Positions 26,275 to 35,724 of a DNA stretch of 64,000 nucleotides are shown here, one piece after another. Below the pieces are notes generated by a model. It searched no databases, had not been told where the DNA came from, and worked only from the letters and a program-made list of their open reading frames with translations. The translations under genes were made by a program, and so were the position numbers. Numbering within the stretch: position 1 is the first letter of the stretch; each line of letters begins with the position of its first letter. The stretch is from Pontibacter diazotrophicus (GTDB lineage: Bacteria > Bacteroidota > Bacteroidia > Cytophagales > Hymenobacteraceae): NCBI RefSeq assembly GCF_003367245.1, contig NZ_QRGR01000025.1, forward strand, positions 1-64,000, given 5' to 3'.

Positions 26275-27630
26275 ATGGAATCACCAAAAGAAATAATAGA
26301 CAACCCTTCTACCGCCGGCAAGCAGATGCTTATCGGCCTCCACCTCGGGAATGGGTACGGCTCCCAGCCGGGAGCCTGGCGCATGCCTGGAGTAGACCCC
26401 AAAAGCTATGTGAATTTTGACGTCATCGTCAAGCAAGCGCAAGCCGCCGAACGGGGTAAATTACATTTCCTGTTTCTGCCTGACGGACCCAGTGTTTCCG
26501 CGGATATAGAAACCCAGCCCCCTGGCGTAAACATGGAGGTGATGATGACCTTGGCAGCCATCGCCCGCGAAACCAAACGCATTGGCTTGGTTGCCACGGG
26601 CTCTACCACCTTTAACGAACCGTATAATCTGGCCAAACAATTTAAAGCGCTGGACGTGATGAGCCATGGCCGGGCGGGCTGGAATGCGGTGACGTCGAGT
26701 TCGGAGGAGGTCGCTGCCTTTTATGGCCGCAACATCCCCTCCAGCGAAGACCGCTACGGCCGGGCCCACGAAATGGTCCAGTTGATGCAGGCCCTCTGGG
26801 GCAGCTGGGGCAAGGACGCCTGGGTGCACAACCAGGAAAGCGGGGAGTTCACCAAAAAGGGGCAGGTGCGGCCCATCAATCTGCAAGGCCAATTTGTGAG
26901 TTCGAGCGGCCCGCTCTACATCCCGCCCTCGGAGCAAGGGCAGCCGGTTATCGTGCATGCCGGGGGCAGCCCCAATGCCCACGAGCTTGCCGGACGGTTT
27001 GCGAATGTGGTGATAGGCTCCGCCTTTACCATTGCTGACGCCCGGGCGCAACGAGCAGCCTTCCGGGCCGCCGCCGCACGGTACGGACGTGACCCGGATG
27101 AGCTTAAGTTTTTTGCGGGAATCATGCCCACGATTGCCAAAGACAAGCGCACTGCCCTAGACCGGCGCATTCAGTTGACGAAGGAGCACTTTCCACAAAG
27201 GGTTGCGTATCTGGGGCGTATGCTGGGTATACCGCTCGATAGTACCCGCCTGAACGACCCGCTTAGCCCAGCGCAGCTAAAGGTCGCTCGCCCTTCCCGG
27301 TACGACCCCCGCTCCTCCCACGCCCTAACGATTGCCCAAGAAGGCTGGAGCTTGCGGGACATTCTGGCGCACGGGGTCATTGATTACCACCCAGTTACTG
27401 TCGGTCCGGGCACGGAAGCGGCCGACCATATGCAGACGTGGTTTGAGGCGGGAGCCGTTGATGGCTTCTGGATTTTACCCGATGTCAATGTTGATGGGAT
27501 TGACGCCTTCGTAGAAGAAGTAGTCCCGATTCTGCAGGCACGTGGCTTGTTTCACCAAGAGTACGAAGGGAAGACCTTGCGGGAAAATCTGGGCGTGCCG
27601 TATCAGTATGGTGTCGACCCGCGCGTCTAA
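26275..27630 (+). CDS. LLM-class flavin-dependent monooxygenase, NtaA/SnaA/DszA family
   Basis: 451 aa, full length. IGLHLGNGYGSQPGAWRMPG and the helix QAAERGKLHFLFLPDG are typical of the N-terminus; KQFKALDVMSHGRAGWNAVT is the family signature; the C-terminus has EEVVPILQARGLFHQEYEGK and LRENLGVPYQY. These two-component enzymes use FMNH2 from a partner reductase to oxidise nitrilotriacetate-, dibenzothiophene- or alkane-type substrates; the substrate here is unknown. It is divergent from the HxlR gene. Confidence 0.93.
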   Translation: MESPKEIIDNPSTAGKQMLIGLHLGNGYGSQPGAWRMPGVDPKSYVNFDVIVKQAQAAERGKLHFLFLPDGPSVSADIETQPPGVNMEVMMTLAAIARETKRIGLVATGSTTFNEPYNLAKQFKALDVMSHGRAGWNAVTSSSEEVAAFYGRNIPSSEDRYGRAHEMVQLMQALWGSWGKDAWVHNQESGEFTKKGQVRPINLQGQFVSSSGPLYIPPSEQGQPVIVHAGGSPNAHELAGRFANVVIGSAFTIADARAQRAAFRAAAARYGRDPDELKFFAGIMPTIAKDKRTALDRRIQLTKEHFPQRVAYLGRMLGIPLDSTRLNDPLSPAQLKVARPSRYDPRSSHALTIAQEGWSLRDILAHGVIDYHPVTVGPGTEAADHMQTWFEAGAVDGFWILPDVNVDGIDAFVEEVVPILQARGLFHQEYEGKTLRENLGVPYQYGVDPRV

Positions 27631-27684
27631 ACCAGCTAAAACCCACACATCCCTTAAAACAGGAAAATAAGAATTATGGGGGCT

Positions 27685-27893
27685 GGCTTAATTGACTAGA
27701 TACTCGCCACGAAATTCCGTGTGGCAGGGTATCTGGTACTCTTTGCAGATGCCTGGGGCGAGGAGAGCATCCAAGCCATTGCCCAGGCCGCCGGGGTGAC
27801 TCCTCAGCGGAGAGGTTACTGCGAGAGGAATGGGAAAGAAACACACTCAAGGACCATTTAGGTATTCCCTATCAAAATGGAACGAATAGTTAA
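27685..27893 (+). pseudogene. Composite relic: TetR-like start and LLM monooxygenase tail
   Basis: The first part reads ILATKFRVAGYLVLFADAWG and ESIQAIAQAAGVTPQ, similar to a TetR HTH. After about 27808 another frame reads RLLREEWERNTLKDHLGIPY and QNGTNS, matching the last residues of NtaA-like monooxygenases. Neither piece has a start. It marks a recombination junction just before an AT-rich block. Confidence 0.5.
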
Positions 27894-27903
27894 ATCATAA
27901 TTA

Positions 27904-28887
27904 ATGAAATTGATTAGTATAGAAAACCGGGTAACAGAAATTCTAGGGATTAAATATCCAATTATTCAAGGTGCTATGTCTTGGATAACCAATGCAGAAT
28001 TTGTTGCGTCAGTAAGCAATGCCGGAGGTTTGGGGATGTTAGGCCCTCACGCTGGCCATCATACAAATCCAACATCATTTGACGAAATCTTTGACCGCTT
28101 AAAAGCGGAAATTCGAAAAGTCAAAATCTTAACGGATAAGCCATTTGGGGTGCCGGTAATACTTTCTTACGATTTAAGTACGGTGGATGTTATTGCAGAC
28201 TTACTGATTGATGAAGGTGTGAAAGTGGTGTTACTGAATGGCATGGATGGCTTTGATTATGGACCTCTAATTAAAAAATTCAAGGAAAATAATATGAAGA
28301 CGATTTTCCGTTCACTGACGCCAAGTATTGAGAATGCCCAATATGCAGAGAAAATTGGGGCAGACATCTTGGTTGCTACAGGATTTGATGAAGGCGGTAC
28401 AGTGCCTGAAAAAGTAATCGGTACTTTTTCAATTGTTCCCATGATTGCTGATACTGTAGATATTCCGGTAATGGCTGCCGGTGGTATTGCAGACGCTCGG
28501 GGTGTTCGCGCTGCTTTCGCATTAGGTGCAGAAGGGGTGTTTGCGGGTACTGTTTTTATTGCCACTAAAGAAAATCCTGCTGCCGAAAATGTCAAACAAC
28601 TTATTCTTAATCACACAGCAAGCGATCTACTGTTATTTAAAACTAATCCAGCCTACTATAGGTCAATACCCACACCATATAGCCGTGAACTTTTGGCGAT
28701 GGATGAAGGTGGAAAAACCCGGGATGAAATTGCCGACAAAATGTATGCTGAACAGGGGCTAAAAGTTGGGATGCTGGATGGTGACCTGGAAAGAGGATAT
28801 GTTACTGTAGGAAATGGAGTGTCATACATTAAAAGTATCCGTAGCGTGAAAGAAGTTGTTGAGGACTTGATGCAGGATTTTAAATAG
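27904..28887 (+). CDS. Nitronate monooxygenase/FabK-like NAD(P)H-dependent flavin oxidoreductase
   Basis: 327 aa. The 2-nitropropane dioxygenase-like fold is recognised by KYPIIQGAMSWITNAEFVAS, NAGGLGMLGPHAGH, ILVATGFDEGG and the FMN-phosphate segment PVMAAGGIADARGVRAAFAL followed by GAEGVFAGTVF. Family members oxidise alkyl nitronates or reduce enoyl-ACP. The gene is noticeably more AT-rich than the monooxygenase before it, and begins an AT-rich block that runs to 30764, suggesting acquisition from another Bacteroidota lineage. Confidence 0.9.
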   Translation: MKLISIENRVTEILGIKYPIIQGAMSWITNAEFVASVSNAGGLGMLGPHAGHHTNPTSFDEIFDRLKAEIRKVKILTDKPFGVPVILSYDLSTVDVIADLLIDEGVKVVLLNGMDGFDYGPLIKKFKENNMKTIFRSLTPSIENAQYAEKIGADILVATGFDEGGTVPEKVIGTFSIVPMIADTVDIPVMAAGGIADARGVRAAFALGAEGVFAGTVFIATKENPAAENVKQLILNHTASDLLLFKTNPAYYRSIPTPYSRELLAMDEGGKTRDEIADKMYAEQGLKVGMLDGDLERGYVTVGNGVSYIKSIRSVKEVVEDLMQDFK

Positions 28888-28974
28888 TGGACTTGCCGTA
28901 ATTCTAGGCCATAATAGTTTATGCCAAGTATGGCCGTTAATCATTAAACAATTTTAAACCTTAAATAAATAAAC

Positions 28975-29775
28975 ATGAGAATTGGAATAATCGGAGCAGG
29001 ATTGATCGGATCTGTCATTGCCAAAAAGTTAGTTAAAGCAGGTCATGCTGTAAAAATCTCAAACGAACTTCCGCCAGAACAATTAAAGGATGTAGAAGAA
29101 AGAACCGGAGCTACTGCAACAACAATTGATGAAGCTATCGGAGATGCAGAAGTGGTGATTACATCTGTTCCTAATAAAGCATTACCAGGCTTTAAAGAAA
29201 AGTTTAGTCGTTTGGGAGAAAATGTGGTGTTCATTGATACCTCCAACTATTTCCCAGCAAGGGACAACTATATTATAGAGGAAATCGAAGCAGGAAAACC
29301 TGAAAGTGTTTGGGTAAGCGAACAATTGGGGAGGCCTGTAGTGAAAGCTTTTAGCAGTTTACTTGGTTACACGCTGGAACACGAAGGAACAGCAAAGGGA
29401 ACTAAAGGTCGTATTGCTATGGCAATCGCTGGTGATGTTCCTGAACATAAAAAAGTTGCGTCACAATTAGTAGATGTTATTGGTTTTGACCCTTTAGATA
29501 GCGGTTCCCTTGAAGATTCCTGGAGACTGCAGCCCGGAACTCCAGCATATTGTACCGAATTAACAATTGAAGAGTTGGAGAAAGCCCTTAATCCTGAAAA
29601 CATCCAAAGGGAAAGGTCTGCTGAATTAAGAGATCTATCTCTTCAGAGATTAGCGGGATATGGTGAGAAAATTACAACGGCTTTAGGAAAAGGAGAGTAT
29701 GTTGAAGGTTTTACCAGCAAACACATAGTCAACCTATACAGAGAATTATTTTTCCCTGCAGACGGGCTTAAATAG
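28975..29775 (+). CDS. NADPH-dependent F420-reductase-like/NAD-binding oxidoreductase
   Basis: 266 aa. The N-terminus is a dinucleotide-binding fold (MRIGIIGAGLIGSVIAKKLV) followed by KAGHAVKISN, then EVVITSVPNKALPGF and FIDTSNYFPARD. It belongs with the F420_oxidored/NADP-binding superfamily of 3-hydroxyacid or F420-type reductases; exact substrate unknown. AT-rich codons match the neighbours. It follows the nitronate monooxygenase-like gene by 87 bp. Confidence 0.82.
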   Translation: MRIGIIGAGLIGSVIAKKLVKAGHAVKISNELPPEQLKDVEERTGATATTIDEAIGDAEVVITSVPNKALPGFKEKFSRLGENVVFIDTSNYFPARDNYIIEEIEAGKPESVWVSEQLGRPVVKAFSSLLGYTLEHEGTAKGTKGRIAMAIAGDVPEHKKVASQLVDVIGFDPLDSGSLEDSWRLQPGTPAYCTELTIEELEKALNPENIQRERSAELRDLSLQRLAGYGEKITTALGKGEYVEGFTSKHIVNLYRELFFPADGLK

Positions 29776-29847
29776 TTTTCTAACCAAAATTTGAACCCAT
29801 AAATCACTTGATATATGAAAGGAAAAAATGGTTGATTCTCAACCATC

Positions 29848-29949
29848 TATCCGGGTGCATATCATTGGTTGGATCCGGTTCGTGATGCTTCAATTAGCAG
29901 ACAATTTGAAATTGATTCGGTAAGATCTAGAAGAGAGCATTCAATATAG
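29848..29949 (+). pseudogene. Dienelactone-hydrolase-like C-terminal relic
   Basis: The frame reads YPGAYHWLDPVRDASISRQF and ends 14 codons later. YPGAYHxxD is the segment carrying the catalytic His of dienelactone hydrolases. No start or upstream domain remains. It is gene debris inside the AT-rich block. Confidence 0.5.
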
Positions 29950-29981
29950 GCATGATTGAACAACACTGTTAAAATTATTAA

Positions 29982-30764
29982 ATGAAAAAGTTAGAAAATA
30001 AAGTAGCATTGATTACAGGTGCTGCCCAAGGAATTGGCGCTGAATCGGCTTTGAGAATGGCTGAAGAAGGTGCATTAGTAATTATTGCTGATTTAAGTGA
30101 AGAACTAGGAATTAAAACTGTCGATTTGATAAAATCTAAAGGTGGTAAAGCAGATTTTATTAAAATTGATGTTACTAAAGAAGAAGAATGGATCAACGGT
30201 ATTGCAGAAATTAAATCAAAATATGGTGCTTTACACATATTAGTTAATAATGCAGGGATCGGAAGGCCTTCTCCTATCACCGAAATGAGTTATGAAACTT
30301 TCAGGTTAGTATTTGCAATCAATTTGGATGGAATGTTCCTGGGGATGAAGCACGCTATTCCGTTAATGACACAAAGCAATGGTGGAAGTATTATCAACCT
30401 ATCTTCTACAGCCTCAAAAAAAGCATACGCCAATATGTCGGCTTACTGTGCCAGTAAGGCTGGTCTAGCACACTTGACAAAAGTTGCAGCGCTAGAATGT
30501 GCACAAAACAGGACAGGAATACGTGTAAATTCTATACATCCCGGGATAATTGAAACACCGGCTTGGGATTCTTTAGGGGCGCTTAATGGTGCTGATCCCT
30601 CTACAAAAATTGATTTGGATCAGATGGCAGAAGCTACAGTTGCTCTGGGATATAAAGGCAAACCAAAGGATATCGCAAACGCCATTATATACCTGGCTAG
30701 TGAAGAAAGTAGTTATGTGACTGGTAGTGAACTTACAGTTGATGGCGGTCAGGCTCTTTTATAA
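29982..30764 (+). CDS. Short-chain dehydrogenase/reductase (FabG-like)
   Basis: 260 aa, a classical SDR. TGAAQGIGAESA is the cofactor loop, NNAGIG the structural motif, and the catalytic triad lies in INLSSTASKKAYANMSAYCASKAG (written in parts: Ser in INLSSTASKK; Tyr and Lys in SAYCASKAG). The C-terminus SSYVTGSELTVDGGQAL is typical. NAD or NADP preference is unclear; the Asp in IIADLS suggests NAD(H). It is the last gene of the AT-rich block. Confidence 0.92.
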   Translation: MKKLENKVALITGAAQGIGAESALRMAEEGALVIIADLSEELGIKTVDLIKSKGGKADFIKIDVTKEEEWINGIAEIKSKYGALHILVNNAGIGRPSPITEMSYETFRLVFAINLDGMFLGMKHAIPLMTQSNGGSIINLSSTASKKAYANMSAYCASKAGLAHLTKVAALECAQNRTGIRVNSIHPGIIETPAWDSLGALNGADPSTKIDLDQMAEATVALGYKGKPKDIANAIIYLASEESSYVTGSELTVDGGQALL

Positions 30765-30865
30765 AAACACTTTTTGGCTTCGGCAATAAAAATACATGCC
30801 AAAGGCCCAGACCTTTTTGGAAAACTTTGTTATTAACACAGAGCCAGCTTTGAAACTAAAAGTAG

Positions 30866-31243
30866 GTGCAAACTCGTCTGTTACCGAAGACTATAATCCC
30901 ATCCCTCGGACGTTTTATCGGAAATCGCATCGAAAATATTGTAGCTAGTATGCTAGCACACGGCCCGATCAACTACCATCCCGTTTTCCTGGGCACACCC
31001 GAAAGTATTGCGGACAAACTGCAGCAGTGGTTTGAGGCCGGGGTAGGAAACAGCTTTAACATTATTGGGGATTCCGGTTTAAGCTCACTGGCTGATTTTG
31101 TGGAACAGGTGGTTCCTATCCTGCAGAAGAGAGGCTTGCTACGGACAGAATATACCGGCTCCACCCTACGGGAGCATTTAGGATTACCCTATCAGAACGG
31201 CTTTGCTGAATTTGAGGAAAAGGATCAGGTTGCCGCATCTTAA
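30866..31243 (+). pseudogene. C-terminal fragment of an NtaA-like flavin monooxygenase
   Basis: An open frame of 125 codons matches only the last quarter of the 26275 protein: MLAHGPINYHPVFLGTPESI, ADKLQQWFEAGVGNSF, FVEQVVPILQKRGLLRTEYT and LREHLGLPYQNG. The flavin-binding barrel is missing. GC content returns to the level of the flanks. With the tail at 27812-27893 it suggests the AT-rich genes were inserted into or between monooxygenase copies. Confidence 0.8.
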
Positions 31244-31256
31244 TAGTTATTATAAC

Positions 31257-32273
31257 ATGAAAGATAAACAAGATATAGCCTACTCAATTTTAGAGCTTGC
31301 TATTGTCTCCCAGGGGAACACCATCAAGCAGACCCTGAATGATTCATTGGCACTGGCAAGAGAGGCGGAGGCAAATAACTATAAACGCATCTGGTTTGCC
31401 GAGCACCATAACTCAGATAGTATCGCCAGCAGTGCCACAACATTGCTCATCGGGTACGTTGCCGAGAACACCTCTACCATCAGGGTGGGCTCAGGTGGCA
31501 TCATGCTTCCCAACCACTCCCCTTTGATCGTGGCGGAGCAGTTCGGCACCCTTGCCCATCTGTACCCCAACCGAATCGATATGGGCCTAGGGAGGGCACC
31601 TGGCACGGACCAGGCAACAGCCCAGGCCATACGGTCAGATTTCATGCAGCTGGCACAACGGTTCCCCCAGGAAGTGGCTAAAATCCAACAGTACTTTTCC
31701 CCGGAAAACAAGAGCGCCACGGTTAGGGCTAGTGTGGCGGAAGGCACGGGCGTGCCGCTGTATATATTGGGGTCCAGCACGGACAGCGCCCACTTGGCGG
31801 CAAAGAAGGGGTTGCCCTACGCCTTTGCCAGCCATTTCGCCTCAACCCACCTACTCAACGCTTTGAGGATTTACAGGCAGGAATTCCAGCCTTCTGAGTT
31901 CCTGGAGGAAGCCTACACCATGGCTGGGGTAAATGTCTATATTGCAGACACCGACGAGGAGGCGGAAAGGCTGTTCACCAGCCTGATCAGAATGTTTGTG
32001 GGCGTGTTCACCGGAGCCAGGGATCCACTGCATCCGCCTACAGATTATACTGAGGACCTGAGGGAGATGTTCCAGCATCCTTCCCTGCACCAGATGCTGA
32101 AGTATTCCTTTGTGGGGAGCAAGCAAACCGTTAAGAAGGAAATAGAGGAGTTTCTAGGCCAAACCCGCGTGAACGAGCTGATTGCCGTTTCCACCATGTA
32201 CGATATACATGACCGGCTAAAATCTGCCCGGCTATTTGCAGAGATAATGGTGGAAATAAATGAAGGTAGGTAA
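31257..32273 (+). CDS. Luciferase-like LLM-class flavin oxidoreductase
   Basis: 338 aa from ATG at 31257; the frame upstream overlaps the relic. LALAREAEANNYKRIWFAEH is followed by HNSDSIASSATTLLIGYVAE and RVGSGGIMLPNHSPLIVAEQ, then LYPNRIDMGLGRAPGTD, all typical of the MsnO8-type single-component LLM family. Such proteins use FMN, but many lack a known substrate. It ends the oxidoreductase cluster. Confidence 0.9.
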   Translation: MKDKQDIAYSILELAIVSQGNTIKQTLNDSLALAREAEANNYKRIWFAEHHNSDSIASSATTLLIGYVAENTSTIRVGSGGIMLPNHSPLIVAEQFGTLAHLYPNRIDMGLGRAPGTDQATAQAIRSDFMQLAQRFPQEVAKIQQYFSPENKSATVRASVAEGTGVPLYILGSSTDSAHLAAKKGLPYAFASHFASTHLLNALRIYRQEFQPSEFLEEAYTMAGVNVYIADTDEEAERLFTSLIRMFVGVFTGARDPLHPPTDYTEDLREMFQHPSLHQMLKYSFVGSKQTVKKEIEEFLGQTRVNELIAVSTMYDIHDRLKSARLFAEIMVEINEGR

Positions 32274-32388
32274 ACCGTTAGATAGAATGACTTCAAAATA
32301 ATTCCTGCTTCAAATATTCTTTTTGCGGCTCGTTTTCGCAGGTTCTGGCGCTTAGTTTCGTTTCGGTTCTAGCAAATGTTAGGATCGG

Positions 32389-32460
32389 CGAAAAATAGAC
32401 CGCACATACGGCATAAAAAAATAGACCGCTCACCTCGTAAGATGTGCGGTCTATTTTTTT
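32389..32460 (+). terminator. Terminator with two alternative 5' arms
   Basis: The 3' arm GCGGTCTATTTTTTT (32446-32460) can pair with AAAAAAATAGACCGC (32415-32429). The extended 3' arm ATGTGCGGTCTATTTTT (32442-32458) pairs just as well with AAAAATAGACCGCACAT (32389-32405). The two 5' arms are duplicates, so the folds are mutually exclusive. It sits after the LLM gene and before the convergent kinase gene. Confidence 0.75.
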
Positions 32461-32491
32461 GGAAACAGTCCAAAATGGGTTCAAACACTAT

Positions 32492-32564
32492 CTTCAGAGC
32501 GCATGCGGATAAAGATAGAAAGTACTCCGGACATTGCTTCTTCAGAGCGCAAGCGGGTAAAGAT
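32492..32564. repeat. 25-bp direct repeat pair
   Basis: CTTCAGAGCGCATGCGGATA (32492 onward) and CTTCAGAGCGCAAGCGGGTA (32540 onward), each followed by AAGAT, are 48 bp apart with two differences. They are in a non-coding stretch, 32461-32875, in which I see no gene; a short minus-strand frame near 32811-32880 is unexplained. Confidence 0.5.
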
Positions 32565-32875
32565 GAACTACCGGAAGCCTTGACTAAGGGTTTTATACGC
32601 CCTGTTACTTAGGAGGTTATAGAATCATTCAAGGTTTAGTATTGCATCGCCCACTTTCAGACAGCTCTGGGTCCCATGAGCGGTATACATTCCTATGGGT
32701 TGAATAAGAGCTTCCCGGGTTTTACAAAACCACTGTCTCTGCGTTTTCCCTCCCCAGAGTTGATAAAGTAACTCGTTCCTGCATCCTACAGCTTTACCTT
32801 GATTTCTTTACCGGGTTTCCTGCCTCCAACAGGGTCAGTTTTAGGGACCTCTTCGCTTATCAGGAGGGCTTTTCC

Positions 32876-35077
32876 TTAACGGGTAATCTCACAAAGGGCG
32901 ACATTATGCAGCCGGATTTCAAACCTTGTTCCCTCCTCTACCTTGCTTTCAACCGTAATTTCTCCGCCCGCATTCTCTACAATGCGCTTTACAATGTATA
33001 AGCCCACCCCAGATCCCTCCACATGCTGATGCACCCTTTTAAACATGCCAAAAATCTGGCTTAAGTGCCGTTCTTCTATTCCCAAACCGTTGTCTTCAAT
33101 GGTAATCACAATACCGTTATTCCCGAAGGTGTCAGTAGAGACATTTATTACTGGTTCACGGTTTGGATGGCGGTATTTAATGCTGTTGCTTAAAAGGTTA
33201 TACAATACACTGCGGAGGTTCTTATTGGAGAAACAAATGGCTGGGGCCGCAGCCACCTGAGTGGTAATAGTGGCTTTGCTGGAACAGATCAGCTCGGCAT
33301 TCACCACTCTGAACTCCTCAATCAAATCCTCCAGGTTTACCATTTCCTGGCCTGTTTCCACCTGCTTTTGAATCTTGGAGATCTCCGTTAACTCATCAAT
33401 AGTGTTCTTAAACCGCACAATTGCTTTGTCAATCATGAGCAGCAAAGGTTCTACCGGTTCGGTTTGGGTGCCCAAATCATGCAACTCCTCCTGAAGGGCC
33501 TTTACCAGACCCTGCAAATTGGCAATCGGGGATTTCAAGTCATGTGAGGCCGTATAGACAAAGTTGTCCAGATCGACGTTGGTGCGCTTCAGGTCTTTGT
33601 TTTTCTGGGTAAGTTCATCATTCATGCTTTGCAACTCCTGCTGGGTTGCGGCTAAGCGGTCAATCAGCAGCTTTTGCTCATGTATATCGGTAGCGGTCCC
33701 GAACCACTTGAGGATTTCGCCATTCTCATTGCGCAATGGAACAGCTCTGGTCAGATACCACCGGTACTCGCCCGTCCATTGTCTTACCCTAATCTCAATT
33801 TTGTAATCCTGCCCTGTCTGGACAGAATTCGCCCAGGTTGCGGCAAAACGGTCTTTATCCTCAGGGTGCAAGGCTCCTATCCATTGTTCCCCCAAGACAG
33901 CTGCTTTAGGCAGTCCGGTATATTCCCGCCAATGTCCGTTCACATAGTCCAGTTCACCCTCTACGGTGGCGGTAAAGGCTATCTGGGGCATTGCCGCCAG
34001 TAGGGTTTGCATTTGCGCTACCGTTTCCATTAGTTCCTGGCGGTTCTTTTTTTCTTCTGTAATATCGCGTACCTCAATCACGGTAGAAACAGGCACTCCG
34101 TTCTCATCAAAAATAGGGCTGGCCGCACAAGAAACCGGGAAAGAAGTACCGTCTTTCCGGAAAAACAAATCTTCATGGGCCCGCACGTCAAAATTCTGGG
34201 GCAGCGCCCTGTCTAACGGACATTCTTCCAGTGGGTAGTGGGAACCATCTGGCCGATGGTGGTGAATCAAGTAATGCAGCTGCTTTGTCCGTATTTCTTC
34301 AAACGTGTAGCCCACCATCTCCACCGCCGCAGGGTTCATGAACGTACAATAGCCGGTGGCATCCATCATAAAGAGCGCACCCGTGGCATTGTCGGTGATA
34401 GTTTTGGTAAGGTAATTCTGATCTTCCAGTTCCTGGGTGTGGGCCTGAATTCTATTTTCCAGATCACTATTCAGGGCCTGGAGGGCTGCGTTTGATTCTT
34501 TTAGCTCTTCTTCCAGATCGTGGCGATCTTTCAGAACCATGCCCCATTCAATGGCTGTGCCTGCCAGATTAGCGGCCAGTTCCAGTAAAAGGATTTCTTC
34601 CTCTGAGGGAGTTTTTTCGGTTTTATAATAAATAGCAAAAGTCCCCAGCACCCGTTCATCTGTTGAAGAAAGAATAGGTTGCGACCAACAAGCCATTAAA
34701 CCGTGCTCTAGGGCTACCTGAAAATTTGCCCACTTAGGATCCGTGGCGATACTCTTTACTATTACCCGCTCTCCGGTAAACGCTGCAGTACCACAAGAGC
34801 CAGCGGAAGGCCCAATTCGGGTTCCGTCTATTGCTTTGGAATACGCTTCTGGCAAACTTGGGGCGCTTAGATGAGATAGCGTATCCTTGTTCAAGAGCAA
34901 CACCGATGAAAAAATAGATGGATAGGCTTTCTCCAGGGAAAGAACAAGTGTGTCCATTACCTCTTCCAGGGAGGTCCCGCGCATTAACTTTTTTCGTGCT
35001 TGTTGTTGAGCAGTGTTAAAGATGGCTGCGACATTAGGTTTGCACAAGAATTCTGGCGATGGGTCTGTACTTGACAT
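32876..35077 (-). CDS. GAF-PAS-PAS sensor histidine kinase
   Basis: 733 aa from ATG at 35075-35077. An N-terminal GAF domain (about 20-180, with GPSAGSCGTAAFTGERVIVK) is followed by a short coiled coil, a PAS domain (about 230-345), a second PAS/PAC (about 355-475), another coiled coil, and a HisKA dimerisation domain with phospho-acceptor His in YTASHDLKSPIANL (about 511). The HATPase has LYNLLSNSIKYRHP (N box), IEDNGLGIEE (G1) and GSGVGLYIVKRI (G2). There is no transmembrane segment, so it senses a cytoplasmic signal. No response regulator is adjacent, making it an orphan kinase. Confidence 0.95.
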   Translation of the reverse strand: MSSTDPSPEFLCKPNVAAIFNTAQQQARKKLMRGTSLEEVMDTLVLSLEKAYPSIFSSVLLLNKDTLSHLSAPSLPEAYSKAIDGTRIGPSAGSCGTAAFTGERVIVKSIATDPKWANFQVALEHGLMACWSQPILSSTDERVLGTFAIYYKTEKTPSEEEILLLELAANLAGTAIEWGMVLKDRHDLEEELKESNAALQALNSDLENRIQAHTQELEDQNYLTKTITDNATGALFMMDATGYCTFMNPAAVEMVGYTFEEIRTKQLHYLIHHHRPDGSHYPLEECPLDRALPQNFDVRAHEDLFFRKDGTSFPVSCAASPIFDENGVPVSTVIEVRDITEEKKNRQELMETVAQMQTLLAAMPQIAFTATVEGELDYVNGHWREYTGLPKAAVLGEQWIGALHPEDKDRFAATWANSVQTGQDYKIEIRVRQWTGEYRWYLTRAVPLRNENGEILKWFGTATDIHEQKLLIDRLAATQQELQSMNDELTQKNKDLKRTNVDLDNFVYTASHDLKSPIANLQGLVKALQEELHDLGTQTEPVEPLLLMIDKAIVRFKNTIDELTEISKIQKQVETGQEMVNLEDLIEEFRVVNAELICSSKATITTQVAAAPAICFSNKNLRSVLYNLLSNSIKYRHPNREPVINVSTDTFGNNGIVITIEDNGLGIEERHLSQIFGMFKRVHQHVEGSGVGLYIVKRIVENAGGEITVESKVEEGTRFEIRLHNVALCEITR

Positions 35078-35204
35078 GGAGTGCGGGTTTCTGCAACGGT
35101 AAACTACCAAATTTAAGTTAATCGGAAGAAAAATTTTCCTATAACTGTTTCGGTCGATAAAAGTTTCACCGCTTCACAGGGTAAAAGTACTTGCAATGAT
35201 TAGT

Positions 35205-35401
35205 TTTTTCTGGGAAGGGAGCTTGCCTACACGCTATTCTTACCGCCGGGTAAGGAGGTGGCTGGAGAAAAATTAAGCCTGCCTGGCCCGACAAAAGAGG
35301 TGGAGCTCAATTTATCTCGCCAAATGCGCTCCAGTAGGTTGTACTACCTGCGCCTGGAGGGGCAGGGTCTGCAGGCGGTGCTCAAGGTAGTGCAGCAATA
35401 A
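35205..35401 (+). pseudogene. Relic coding frame (C-terminal fragment)
   Basis: A frame with no start reads FFLGRELAYTLFLPPGKEVA, then LSLPGPTKEVELNLSRQMRS and LYYLRLEGQGLQAVLKVVQ, ending at TAA 35399-35401. The ending resembles the beta-strand tail of Bacteroidota secreted proteins with sorting domains (YYLRLEG...KVV). Probably the end of a lost secreted protein. Confidence 0.4.
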
Positions 35402-35635
35402 GATACTTCATGATCACTCCGTGCCTGTTATGGGCAGTACCCGTCCAAAGCAGGCTTATATGCATGGCAGGCACGGCGAATGCTCCTTACAGGCTTGACC
35501 CGCGAAACCCCGGAATCATGAGATAAGTAAGGAGGTATTATTAAGCTTACATAGAGCGGGTGTCTTGTCCTGAGGTAGCATGTCCCGCAAAACGTGAAGA
35601 TTTTGAGACGACTTTAGGATATCTTCTATCTGAGC

Positions 35636-35724
35636 TGTTGCTGGCCTGTTGCTGGCTGTTGCTGGCCTGTTGCTGGCTGTTGCTGGCTGTTGCTGGCCTG
35701 TTGCTGGCCTGTTGCTGGCTGTTG
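35636..35724. repeat. Variable tandem repeat of TTGCTGGCTG/TTGCTGGCCTG
   Basis: Eight or nine units of 10 or 11 bp in a row. The array is followed by CTTGTTTTTAG and a segment, GCCTTGGCGGCTCAGCAACA, also found after the second array at 36206. The open frame across it gives only Leu/Ala/Cys repeats and is not credible as protein. Confidence 0.8.

Noticed and set aside
32600..32880. Minus-strand coding relic before the sensor kinase
   Set aside because: A short frame (ISEEVPKTDPVGGRKPGKE) looks protein-like but is under 35 codons and matches nothing I know; not enough to call.
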